From: Sulfuricella denitrificans
GTDB lineage: Bacteria > Pseudomonadota > Gammaproteobacteria > Burkholderiales > Sulfuricellaceae
DNA length: 42,477 nt
Reading direction: 5' to 3'
NCBI GenBank assembly: GCA_002632355.1
Contig: NSJJ01000020.1
Span: 1-42,477 of the forward strand
Positions within the stretch are counted from its first letter, which is position 1. Each line of letters starts with the position of its first letter. The notes beneath the pieces were generated by a model. It saw only the letters and a program-made list of their open reading frames with translations. It was not told the origin of the DNA and ran no database searches. The position numbers were made by a program, and so were the translations under genes. Shown here piece after piece: positions 16,561-24,000 of this stretch.

Positions 16561-17141
16561 CCACCGACATCCTGCTGGCGTTTTTACGCGCACTTCTCAA
16601 TATCCCCATGTGGATGCTTGGGCTGATCGTGGTGCCGCTGGCGCTGAGCACTCGCAAGCCGGGCGATGAGCACTTGCCGCGCTGGGCCATGCTATGGGAC
16701 GAGCCAACGTATGGGATCAATGGCGACCCCTATTGGCGCGGGCCGGATCATGCCAATGGTCACGAACGGGAATTTCTGTGGCGCTTGCGCTGGCTGATGC
16801 GCAACAGCCTGGGCGGGTGGAGCCATTTTGTCATGGGCTTCCATTATTCCCGGATCAGGGCGATCAAGTGGAGTGGCGACGTGGCTACCGCCAATCGACC
16901 GATCGGGCATAGCGGCACGCTCAATATCACGGTTCTGCTTGACGATGGTAGTGAGCGAAATTGCTGGTACATCGTGCGCCAGTGGGGGAACAGCAGTCGC
17001 TGCTTCCGTTTCTACTGCGGATACAAGCTCAAGGACGTGCTGGACTATTACCTGCGCGTAGGGAAGTTGCCGACCGACCGGGACGCTTATGTCCAGGACG
17101 TATTTTCCCCCAATCCGCTGATGGGATTCGTCCATGTTTAA
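16557..17141 (+). CDS. membrane-anchored phage protein in the lysis cassette, unknown
   Basis: 194 aa from the ATG in an ATGA overlap with the endolysin stop. One N-terminal hydrophobic segment (residues about 5-30, LLAFLRALLNIPMWMLGLIVVPLAL) is followed by a soluble domain rich in W, R, N and G (WRGPDHANGHEREFLWRLRW, SHFVMGFHYSRIRAIKW). Phage proteins of this look commonly sit beside endolysin genes, but I cannot assign a function. The gene overlaps Rz by 8 nt. Confidence 0.7.
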   Translation: MTTDILLAFLRALLNIPMWMLGLIVVPLALSTRKPGDEHLPRWAMLWDEPTYGINGDPYWRGPDHANGHEREFLWRLRWLMRNSLGGWSHFVMGFHYSRIRAIKWSGDVATANRPIGHSGTLNITVLLDDGSERNCWYIVRQWGNSSRCFRFYCGYKLKDVLDYYLRVGKLPTDRDAYVQDVFSPNPLMGFVHV

Positions 17142-17643
17142 CCTGATCCCGCTTCCTTATCGAATCCTTGGCGCCGCGGCGCTGGTCGCGATTCTATTCT
17201 TCTCCGGCGTGGGCTTTGGATACAGGTGGCACAAGTCAGCATCGGATGCGGCCACGATCGCAGCCATGGAAGAGGCAGGCAAACGCTACCGCGCCGAGGT
17301 CGAGCGCGGCAACGCGCTTTCCGGCCGCCTGGCCAGGGCGGAAAGCGCCATCCAAATCAAAACTGTGGAGGTGATCAAATATGTCCCGAAAGTTACTACT
17401 GGCGGCCCTTGTCTCAATACCGCTACTGTCCGCCTGCTCCAGCCCGGCGCCGCGCCCGGTCTGCGCCCCTATTCCGGAGAACTTGCTCCAGAAGATGCCG
17501 CCCCGGCTGCCTCCGATACCGACATCGCTCACTGGATTGCCGGTGCCAACCTCGGCTACGAAACCTGCACCGAGCGGCTTAACACGCTGATCGATTCCGG
17601 GCCCGGACGGTGCTCGATAACCGCACAAGGAGATTCGCCATGA
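17134..17643 (+). CDS. Rz: Rz-like inner-membrane spanin
   Basis: 169 aa with an N-terminal signal-anchor (residues about 9-28, RILGAAALVAILFFSGVGFGY), then a periplasmic helical stretch (AATIAAMEEAGKRYRAEVER, LSGRLARAESAIQIKTVEVI) typical of i-spanins, and a C-terminal helix. It sits third in the lysis cassette and contains the Rz1 gene out of frame, as in lambda. With Rz1 it fuses the inner and outer membranes at lysis. Confidence 0.88.
   Translation: MFNLIPLPYRILGAAALVAILFFSGVGFGYRWHKSASDAATIAAMEEAGKRYRAEVERGNALSGRLARAESAIQIKTVEVIKYVPKVTTGGPCLNTATVRLLQPGAAPGLRPYSGELAPEDAAPAASDTDIAHWIAGANLGYETCTERLNTLIDSGPGRCSITAQGDSP
17381..17590 (+). CDS. Rz1: Rz1-like outer-membrane lipoprotein spanin, embedded in Rz
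   Basis: 69 aa entirely inside the Rz gene in the +1 frame. The N-terminus MSRKLLLAALVSIPLLSAC is a lipoprotein signal with lipobox LLSAC (C19). The mature part is short and proline-rich (SSPAPRPVCAPIPENLL, PPRLPPIPTSLTGLPVP), as in all Rz1 o-spanins. GGAGG-like bases (TGGAGGTGATC) lie just upstream of its ATG. Together with Rz this is the fully embedded arrangement. Automated annotation often misses it. Confidence 0.88.
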   Translation: MSRKLLLAALVSIPLLSACSSPAPRPVCAPIPENLLQKMPPRLPPIPTSLTGLPVPTSATKPAPSGLTR

Positions 17644-17840
17644 AGGCACCGAAAATACCGGCACCCGCACCCGCGCCGAAACCCATCCGCATCGCCTACC
17701 ACGCAGGCCCGCCCGACATCCAGTTTTGCGGGCGGCGCTGGCTTCGCGGTGCAGCGCAGCCGGTAACGCAGGCGGAACAGGCCGCCATGCGGAAACGCCC
17801 GGATTTTGCCGGGTTCAATTTCATTGTAGAAGAGGAGTAA
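17640..17840 (+). CDS. small proline-rich phage protein, unknown
   Basis: 66 aa; the ATG overlaps the Rz stop (ATGA) and AAGGAG precedes it. The first 18 residues are a Pro/Ala/Lys repeat (KAPKIPAPAPAPKPIRI), followed by GPPDIQFCGRRWLRGAAQPVTQAEQAAM. The segment 'F-x-G-x-x-W-x-x-G-x-x-x-x-V' resembles very small phage proteins found before tail tube genes. Function unknown. Confidence 0.65.
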   Translation: MKAPKIPAPAPAPKPIRIAYHAGPPDIQFCGRRWLRGAAQPVTQAEQAAMRKRPDFAGFNFIVEEE

Positions 17841-17846
17841 AAGATC

Positions 17847-19070
17847 ATGGCTCAAGCCAAAGGCGCATTGATGCAGGTGCTGTTCCAGAAGGAAGCCGCT
17901 TTCCGGACGGAACCGGCGGTACCCGGAGCGTTCAAGCTCCCGTTCACCAGCTACAACCTCGGGCGCGACCCGAAGAAAACCAAGGACCCTTCCATTTCGT
18001 CCTCACCCCTGCCGGGCAAGTCCGGCTGCGGCGACGCCACGGTGGAAGGCAATATCAAGGCGATTCTGGATCTGCGCTCGGTGGGTTTCTGGCTGATGCT
18101 GGCGCTCGGTGTGCCGACAACCCACGCAGCAGTGACCAGGCAGCCGACCAATATCACCGGCGTGACGGTGAATTATGCCGAGTCCGGCACAACCGCCGGA
18201 AACGGCACGCTGGCTTTCACCTTCACCGGCAAGACGCTTTCATGGATGGCACAGGGCGACGTCACACCCGGCACGCCGGTAGATGTCTCGGCGGGCGGTT
18301 ACTTCACCCTGCAATCCAGCACGGCGCTGCATAGCATCCACGTCACCGTGGACGTAGCGGCATTGCCCGGCGTGGACAAGTCCGATGCGGACATTGCCGT
18401 CTCTGCCACGATCAAGACGCACGCATACCCGCTCGATCTGAACGACCGCCCTTCCGCCCTGCTGGAAATCGGTCATTCCGACATCACCAAGTTCTATCGC
18501 ACCCTGGGCGCGAAGGTGAACAAGCTGTCTTATGACCTGGTCAGCCAGGAGCAGAACATCAGCCTGGACATCATCGCCGGAGAGGAAAGCGAAAAAACCA
18601 GCGTATGGGATGCCGCGCCCACCAGCTACAACTCACTGCGCGCCTGCGGATCCGGCGGCGCGATCACCAATGGGGTGGACGCCTCGCTCGGCCAGGTGAT
18701 CGGCGGTGATTTCGCGATCGACAACGGCATGAAAGGCGTGCCGCTGGCAGACGGTATGGAAGGCTACGGGCTGATCGACCAGGGCGAAGTCATGCTCTCC
18801 GGCTCGGTCAATACCGTATTCGACGGCGCAGGCTCCTACGCGCTGGCGCGGGCCTCGACCTCGACCCGGATGCGCCTGATCTCCCAGGCCGACTCCGGCA
18901 CAGGCATCTTCAGCCTGGTGTGGGATCTGCCTTTCGTCGAACTGATCGAGAAAGTGATCCCCAAGGAAGGCAAAAGCGGACTCAGCGCCTCGCTGCAATG
19001 GAACGCGCACCGCGATGTATCCGGGCGCCTGCCGCTGTGCCTCTTGACCAACGACGTGGCGAGCTACTAA
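17847..19070 (+). CDS. major tail tube protein
   Basis: 407 aa, preceded by GAGGAG. The N-terminus (KGALMQVLFQKEAAFRTEP), the segment DATVEGNIKAILDLRSVGFWLMLALG and the repeated beta pattern (QADSGTGIFSLVWDLPFVEL) match the large phage tail tube family (Phage_tube_2 type), where an extra Ig-like domain is inserted. Residues about 100-200 (TVNYAESGTTAGNGTLAFTF onward) look like that insertion. It polymerises into the tail tube around the tape measure protein. The next gene is the tail-assembly chaperone, the standard order. Confidence 0.85.
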   Translation: MAQAKGALMQVLFQKEAAFRTEPAVPGAFKLPFTSYNLGRDPKKTKDPSISSSPLPGKSGCGDATVEGNIKAILDLRSVGFWLMLALGVPTTHAAVTRQPTNITGVTVNYAESGTTAGNGTLAFTFTGKTLSWMAQGDVTPGTPVDVSAGGYFTLQSSTALHSIHVTVDVAALPGVDKSDADIAVSATIKTHAYPLDLNDRPSALLEIGHSDITKFYRTLGAKVNKLSYDLVSQEQNISLDIIAGEESEKTSVWDAAPTSYNSLRACGSGGAITNGVDASLGQVIGGDFAIDNGMKGVPLADGMEGYGLIDQGEVMLSGSVNTVFDGAGSYALARASTSTRMRLISQADSGTGIFSLVWDLPFVELIEKVIPKEGKSGLSASLQWNAHRDVSGRLPLCLLTNDVASY

Positions 19071-19084
19071 GCCATACCGACACA

Positions 19085-19107
19085 CTCCCGCCTTGATCGG
19101 CTGGGAG
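19085..19107 (+). other. hairpin after the tail tube gene
   Basis: CTCCCGCC (19085-19092) pairs with GGCTGGGAG (19099-19107) with one bulged base. There is no T-run. It lies between the stop of the tail tube gene and the next gene, in the same position as the hairpin after the capsid gene, so both abundant structural mRNAs end in a stem. Confidence 0.5.
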
Positions 19108-19133
19108 CCTGAGCCAATGAAAAAGGAAACAGC

Positions 19134-19496
19134 ATGAAACTCAACATCAAACCCAAGCAGAACACATTCACCTCCACCCACCCGGACACCGGCATCGAAT
19201 TCGAGCTGCGCCCGCTCTCGCCGCGCAAATACGCCGAGCTGCAGAAGAAAAGCATCAAACCCGGCAGCAAGGAAATCGATGCCGTCACCATGGGCGGCAA
19301 CATCGCCGCCTTCGCCATCGCCGGATGGGGCGACAAGATCGTGGACGACAACGACGAGGCAATTGAATGCACGCCAGAAACCGCCCGCATCTTCGGGGAA
19401 GCCTACGCTTATAACATCACCCCCTGGATCACAGACCAGGCCATGTCTCTCGACCGCGGGCTGGTAGACGAGGTAACAGCCGCAAAAAACGCCTGA
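19134..19496 (+). CDS. tail assembly chaperone, short (G-like) product
   Basis: 120 aa, preceded by AAAGGAAACAGC. It lies between the tail tube gene and (after an inserted module) the tape measure gene, the place of lambda G. Sequence: FTSTHPDTGIEFELRPLSPRK near the N-terminus, a helical middle, and an end at TAAKNA. The frame-0 stop is four nt beyond a slippery heptamer, so most ribosomes make this product and a minority extend into the longer form. Confidence 0.85.
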   Translation: MKLNIKPKQNTFTSTHPDTGIEFELRPLSPRKYAELQKKSIKPGSKEIDAVTMGGNIAAFAIAGWGDKIVDDNDEAIECTPETARIFGEAYAYNITPWITDQAMSLDRGLVDEVTAAKNA

Positions 19497-19804
19497 TTTC
19501 CCGCGCCCGATGGGAGTTCGAAATCGGGTGGGGGTACATCGAGGATCTGCAAAAAGCCGGACGAGAAATCGACCCGGCAGACCTGCCGCCGGAACTGGAA
19601 TGGGAGCATGAAATCTGGCGTCTCTTCGAGCGCGTCAAAACCCAGTGGCACTACAGCTTCAAGGGAAAGGAAGGCCTGGACTACAACCCGGCCATCAAGC
19701 TGATCGAGCATTTCGGCTGGGATCTGGATTGGGCGCTGGAGCTGCTGCAGGTAATCGAATCGACCGTGATGAAGGAACGCGGCAAGAAGTCCGCTGAGGA
19801 ATAG
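19134..19804 (+). CDS. tail assembly chaperone, long (GT-like) product by -1 frameshift
   Basis: An open -1 frame continues past the TGA at 19494-19496 to a TAG at 19802-19804. It adds about 104 residues after the slip (first KRLISRARWEFEIGWGYIED, later PPELEWEHEIWRLFERVKTQ and LDWALELLQVIESTVMKERG). It has no good start of its own. The extension is rich in W, E and aromatic residues, like lambda T. The shift occurs at the A AAA AAC heptamer at 19484-19490. Its stop is followed directly by a terminator, which shows that the unit ends here. The long form should bind the tape measure protein and the short form the tail tube subunits. Confidence 0.82.
19484..19490 (+). promoter_or_regulatory. 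programmed -1 ribosomal frameshift site
   Basis: A AAA AAC in the zero frame (codons GCA AAA AAC) is the canonical slippery heptamer. It is placed four nt before the stop of the short chaperone and opens into the long -1 extension. This is the same logic as the lambda G/GT site. Confidence 0.85.
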
Positions 19805-19810
19805 ACGAAA

Positions 19811-19833
19811 GCCCCGCTTGAAGCGGGGTTTTT
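19811..19833 (+). terminator. intrinsic terminator of the capsid-tail tube unit
   Basis: CCCCGC and GCGGGG arms (19812-19828) with a tight loop and TTTTTG after them, seven bases downstream of the chaperone stop. It isolates the HicAB module from the late transcript upstream. Confidence 0.88.
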
Positions 19834-19870
19834 GTTTGTAAAGCAAAGTTAATCGTCATAGAATAAAAGG

Positions 19871-19910
19871 CATAATGCGTGCATATTGCAACTAAGCTTT
19901 AGTTGCAATA
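19871..19910 (+). promoter_or_regulatory. hicAB promoter region with palindromic operator
   Basis: A perfect inverted repeat with 12-bp arms spans 19884-19910 (left arm TATTGCAACTAA, 3-nt centre). CATAAT at 19871-19876 could be a -10 box, with TTAATC at 19849 as a weak -35. The palindrome ends 12 nt before the HicA ATG, so a bound HicB antitoxin would repress its own operon. Confidence 0.7.
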
Positions 19911-19922
19911 CATCGAACTTAA

Positions 19923-20195
19923 ATGGATAATCACGTGTCGAAAAAAGTGAAGCTGCAAAACAAGCTGCGCGCCGTTCCAATCCCACGTGATTTTTCTTGG
20001 AACGATCTGCTGACGGTCATGCGGAGCGCAGGATTCAAGGAAGAGTGCGACGGTGGTTCGCACTATTGTTTCGAGCACACAAGCGGTTTTCGGCTAACAA
20101 TATCGAAAACCCATCCAAGCGGAATTTTGAAGGTTTATCAAGTGCGCGCCGCGATCGAAGCACTTGATCAAGTGGGTGAGTCGGGGGGCGATTGA
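19923..20195 (+). CDS. hicA: HicA-type toxin (mRNA interferase)
   Basis: 90 aa, slightly long because of a 20-residue polar N-terminal extension. The core PRDFSWNDLLTVMRSAGF, then CDGGSHYCFEH with the catalytic-type His47, and the closing KVYQVRAAIEAL match HicA, a double-stranded-RNA-binding-like fold that cleaves mRNA. The gene lies just downstream of the palindrome and one base before hicB, and is bounded by terminators on both sides of the module. No Shine-Dalgarno is obvious. Confidence 0.87.
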   Translation: MDNHVSKKVKLQNKLRAVPIPRDFSWNDLLTVMRSAGFKEECDGGSHYCFEHTSGFRLTISKTHPSGILKVYQVRAAIEALDQVGESGGD

Positions 20196-20196
20196 A

Positions 20197-20667
20197 ATGG
20201 CAAATAATGACCTTTCATACAATGAATATACTGGATCGGTTGAAGTAAGCATCGAAGATGGATGCTTGCATGGAAGAATTCTGTTTATCGACGACATAGT
20301 GACTTACGAAGCAGAAAGTGTGTCTGGCATTCAGGAGGCGTTTGAGGGTGCCGTCGATCGATATATCGCACTTTGTGAGCGCAGTGGAAAACCGGCTGTA
20401 AAACCGTATAGCGGAACATTCAATGTGCGGATCGGACCAGATCTGCACCGCCAGGCTGCTCACGCAGCACGTGCGCGGGGTGTAAAACTGAATGAGTTTG
20501 TCACCTTAGCTATACGCGACGCTGTTACCAAAAATGGCGCCCAAAAGGTTGAACACGTCCACCAGCACTTCGTTACGCTGAGCACCGATTCCGGGAAAAC
20601 CGGCGCGTTTGAGCCTATGTTAGCTGGAATGCCAGTATGGGAGTCGGCCAATGCAACAGTTCAATGA
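20197..20667 (+). CDS. hicB: HicB-type antitoxin
   Basis: 156 aa from the ATG at 20197, one base after the HicA stop. The partial RNase H-like fold is seen in YNEYTGSVEVSIEDGCLHGR then VTYEAESVSGIQEAFEGAVD and KPAVKPYSGTFNVRIGPDLH. It is followed by a C-terminal ribbon-helix-helix-type DNA-binding end (HRQAAHAARARGVKLNEFVT) that would bind the palindrome upstream. It neutralises HicA. A stretch of about 45 residues after the DNA-binding part is unusual. Confidence 0.88.
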   Translation: MANNDLSYNEYTGSVEVSIEDGCLHGRILFIDDIVTYEAESVSGIQEAFEGAVDRYIALCERSGKPAVKPYSGTFNVRIGPDLHRQAAHAARARGVKLNEFVTLAIRDAVTKNGAQKVEHVHQHFVTLSTDSGKTGAFEPMLAGMPVWESANATVQ

Positions 20668-20950
20668 TCAGGTAAACAATCCGAAAATATCGTACTCCCT
20701 GCGGGAGATCACAGAGATACTGGTTAAGGAGAGCAAACTGCATGAAGGCCTATTCAATCTGGTGATTGAATTTCAGGTCGGGGTTGGTGCTGTCGGACCG
20801 ACTTCAGATGCATTGCTCCCTGGCGCGATGGTCGGCGTTTCAAAAATAGGCTTGATCGCATCCGATAAATTAGGCCCGAATACCGTAGACGCGGCCAAGC
20901 TTACATCAGCCAGGAAGCCGCGGAAAAAGAAAGAAAGCCAAGAAGTCTGA
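20651..20950 (+). CDS. third gene of the hicAB operon, unknown
   Basis: 99 aa, overlapping hicB by 17 nt and ending before the module's terminator. Visible segments are SYSLREITEILVKESKLHEG, then VIEFQVGVGAVGPTSDALLPGA and a basic tail (SARKPRKKKESQEV). No family is known to me. It is co-transcribed with HicA and HicB and may modulate them, or be an associated moron gene. Confidence 0.65.
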   Translation: MQQFNDQVNNPKISYSLREITEILVKESKLHEGLFNLVIEFQVGVGAVGPTSDALLPGAMVGVSKIGLIASDKLGPNTVDAAKLTSARKPRKKKESQEV

Positions 20951-20972
20951 GGTCAAAATCACGCATATAAAC

Positions 20973-20996
20973 ACCCCGCTTCGGCGGGGTTTTTTA
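20973..20996 (+). terminator. intrinsic terminator of the hicAB module
   Basis: ACCCCGC (20973-20979), TTCG loop, GCGGGGT (20984-20990) and a run of seven T. The stable TTCG tetraloop and T-tract make this a strong terminator. Copy 3 of the conserved element begins three bases later. Confidence 0.92.
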
Positions 20997-20998
20997 TT

Positions 20999-21025
20999 GC
21001 CGTCCTTCTGGTAGTGATTTGTCTT
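20999..21025 (+). promoter_or_regulatory. conserved 27-bp element, copy 3: putative late promoter of the tail unit
   Basis: It shares the core GTAGTGATTTGTCTT and the leading GCC with copies 1 and 2; five of its first 13 bases differ. It lies between a terminator and the tape measure ATG, 23 nt before the latter. Confidence 0.6.
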
Positions 21026-21048
21026 GCGTTACAAGGCATTTTCACGGC

Positions 21049-24000
21049 ATGAGTGATAAAAACGACATCAAGATCAACGTCAGCGTGGATGCGAAAGGCG
21101 TCAAGCCTGGCACGCAGGAAGCCGGGCGTGAGATCGATGAGCTGACCGGCAAGGTCAACGGGCTTCCACCAGCCTACAACAAGGCCGCAGCGGCGACTGA
21201 AACATTCACGAACAAGGGCGCAGCCCTGGCATCGGCTGTCGGTCTTGTAAGCACGGGCGTGCTCGCTGTCGGTGCAGCTGCACTCGCATATACCGCCCAT
21301 CTGGCCATAGCCGGCGTCAACACGGTCAAGCTGGCCAATGAAATGGCAAATCTGTCTGACCGCACCGGCATGACAGTCGAGCACCTTTCCTCCATGCGTT
21401 TCGTGCTTGAGCAGAACAATGCCACAGTTAACGATTACGCGACCGGGATGAAAACCCTTTCCAGCCGCATCTACGACGCTGCCAACGGCAATAAAACCGC
21501 CCTTGCATCATTCCAGGCGCTGGGTATCAGCCAGCAGTTCCTGCAAGACAACATCAATAACGGCGATGCAGTATTCATGAAGCTCGCCGACCGCTTTTCT
21601 GAGATAAAGGAAGGCGCTGGAAAAAATGCGCTGGCCAACGATGTGCTTGGCCGATCCTATGAGGCGCTGCTGCCGACGCTCAACAGCGGGTCAGAAGGCA
21701 TCCGTCAACTGGCCGAGGAAGGTGAAAAGTGGGGACAGATCAGCCGCGAAATGGCGGAGAAGTCGAAGCAGCTGGGCGACAACTGGGCCGCGCTCAAGTT
21801 TTACGCCCAGGGCGTGGGTGTGAGTGTTGCCAATTACTTCCTTCCGGCTCTGGTCGATATCACACGAGAGGCGCGTGCAGCAGCAAACGAAAGCGGCCTG
21901 CTAAATGGCGTAATAACCGCGCTCGGTGTCACATTTGGCAAGGTTTTCGGACTGAAATCCACCCGACTGGAATTCGCCGACGAAAAAGCCAAGGAACTAT
22001 TCAACCAGGTCACTGAGGCGCAAACAGCGCTGGATAAGCTGGCATCCATCAAAGGAAAGTCCACCGGAAAGGATCCGGACTGGCTGGCCGGCGAGATGGA
22101 CAAGGCGGCCGCACGCGTAGCCAACCTCAAGAAGGAATTGAAAGACACGATCAGCGAGCGCGACAATCTGCTGATCAAGCCGGTTGAAGCGCCGAAGATG
22201 GATGCGCCATACAAACCGGAAAAACAATCCGATGGCATAGATCAATATCAGAAGAAGCTCACATCCCTGCTGGATACGCTGGAGAATCGCGCCGATACCG
22301 TGAGCCAGAAGTTCTGGAATGACCTTGAAATGCTGGATAAGGCCTATTCGAGCGGAAAAATCGGGCTAGATCGTTACCGCATGGCCGTAGAAACGCTGAT
22401 CGACAAAACAGAGTATGCAAAGAACCTGAAAAAAGAAGATGCCGCAGCTCTGAAGTTTCAGGAAGAAGGCGTCAAACGACTGGCGGCTGAGGAGAAAAAA
22501 CGCAACGACGAATTGACCAAGTCAGTAGCGCATGATCAGGCTGCTCTAGTTGCCATGACGCGCAAGAACGATCTGCTTGAAAGAGGAATCGAGAGCGTTG
22601 CAGGAATGGCAGTCGCAGAGGCTGAAGCGGAACTGGCGAGTGTGGACTATACCGATGCCACCTGGGAGCAAATCGACGCGCTGGAGAAAAAGCTGGATAT
22701 CTCCAAGCAAATCGAAATCCAGGCCAAACGCGGCGAACATCTAAAAGCCATGAAGGATGAGGCCAAAGAGGCTCAAAAAGCCTACGAAAAGATGAACGAC
22801 GAGATCAATCGCGGGCTGACGGATGCGCTGATGCGAGGCTGGGAAAGCGGAAAGGGCTTTGCAGAAAACGCCATCGATACGATCAAGAACATGTTCAAGA
22901 CGCTCATTTTACGCCCGACCATCAGCGCCGTGCTGTCGCCGGTATCTGGCGCGATCAGCGCCGGGATGGGATCGCTTGGCATTCCGGGCACGTCAAATGC
23001 GGCAGGAATCGGAAACACACTCAGCACCGCCAATTCGGCTTATAGCCTATACAGCTCTGCCATGATGCCGGGCGGGGCTGTCGCTGGAGCAGGGCTTTAT
23101 TCTGCCGGCAGTGCCATCGGAAGTGTGTCCATGATGGGTTACGGTGCCGGCATTGAGGCGGCGTCGCTCGGTGCCGTTGGCAGCGGAGGTGCAAGCGTGA
23201 TCGGTGCCGTTGGAGCGGAAGGATCTGCCGCTTTTGCAGCCGGGTCTGGCGCTGCCGGAACAGGCCTGACAGGCGCCCTTGCCGCCGTCCCCGTCTGGGG
23301 CTGGGTCGCCGCCGCTGCGGCCCTGATGTTCATGGCCGACGACGAACCCACGCCGCCTTCCGGGCTGCTCGCCACCCTCAAGACGGACCCGGCCAACCTG
23401 CCAAATTTCCGCTACGACCGCAAGAGCGGCGCGTTTTCTGACGGCGCTTACGCCGAGTCCGCCTTCGGCCAGATCGGCGCGACCGAGGCCTTCGCCTATT
23501 CCGGCGAATCCGCCCAGAAGTACCTGGACATGGTGGCCAGCCTTGATAACACCCTGGCCACCTATCTGTCGCCTGAAGCCATCACCCGGGTGTCCACAGA
23601 ACTGCAGGCAAAGACTTACGGCAGCGAAGGCGAAGGCTGGCTGGAGACTGCATTGCCGAACATGATCAAGGATCGCTTCACCGCGACCTTCGCCGAGGTC
23701 AACCCGGAATTGACCGCCTTCCTGGACAGCTTCAGCGGCACGTCCGAAGAGATCATCGCCTTCGGCGGCTCCCTGCTGGAAGTGGACAAGTCGCTGCAGG
23801 ACACCAGCGCATCCACCCGCCTGTTCGGCGAAGTTCTGGACTGGGTCAAGATCGAAGATGCTGCGCGCTCCGGCGAGAATGTGGTGCAGACCTTCCAGCG
23901 CCTGAGTGCCGAATTCGCCCTCACCAACCAGATCGCCGACATGATGGGCCACGACGCATCGACAGCTTTCGGTTCGGTCGGCCTGGCCTCGGAGAGCGCA

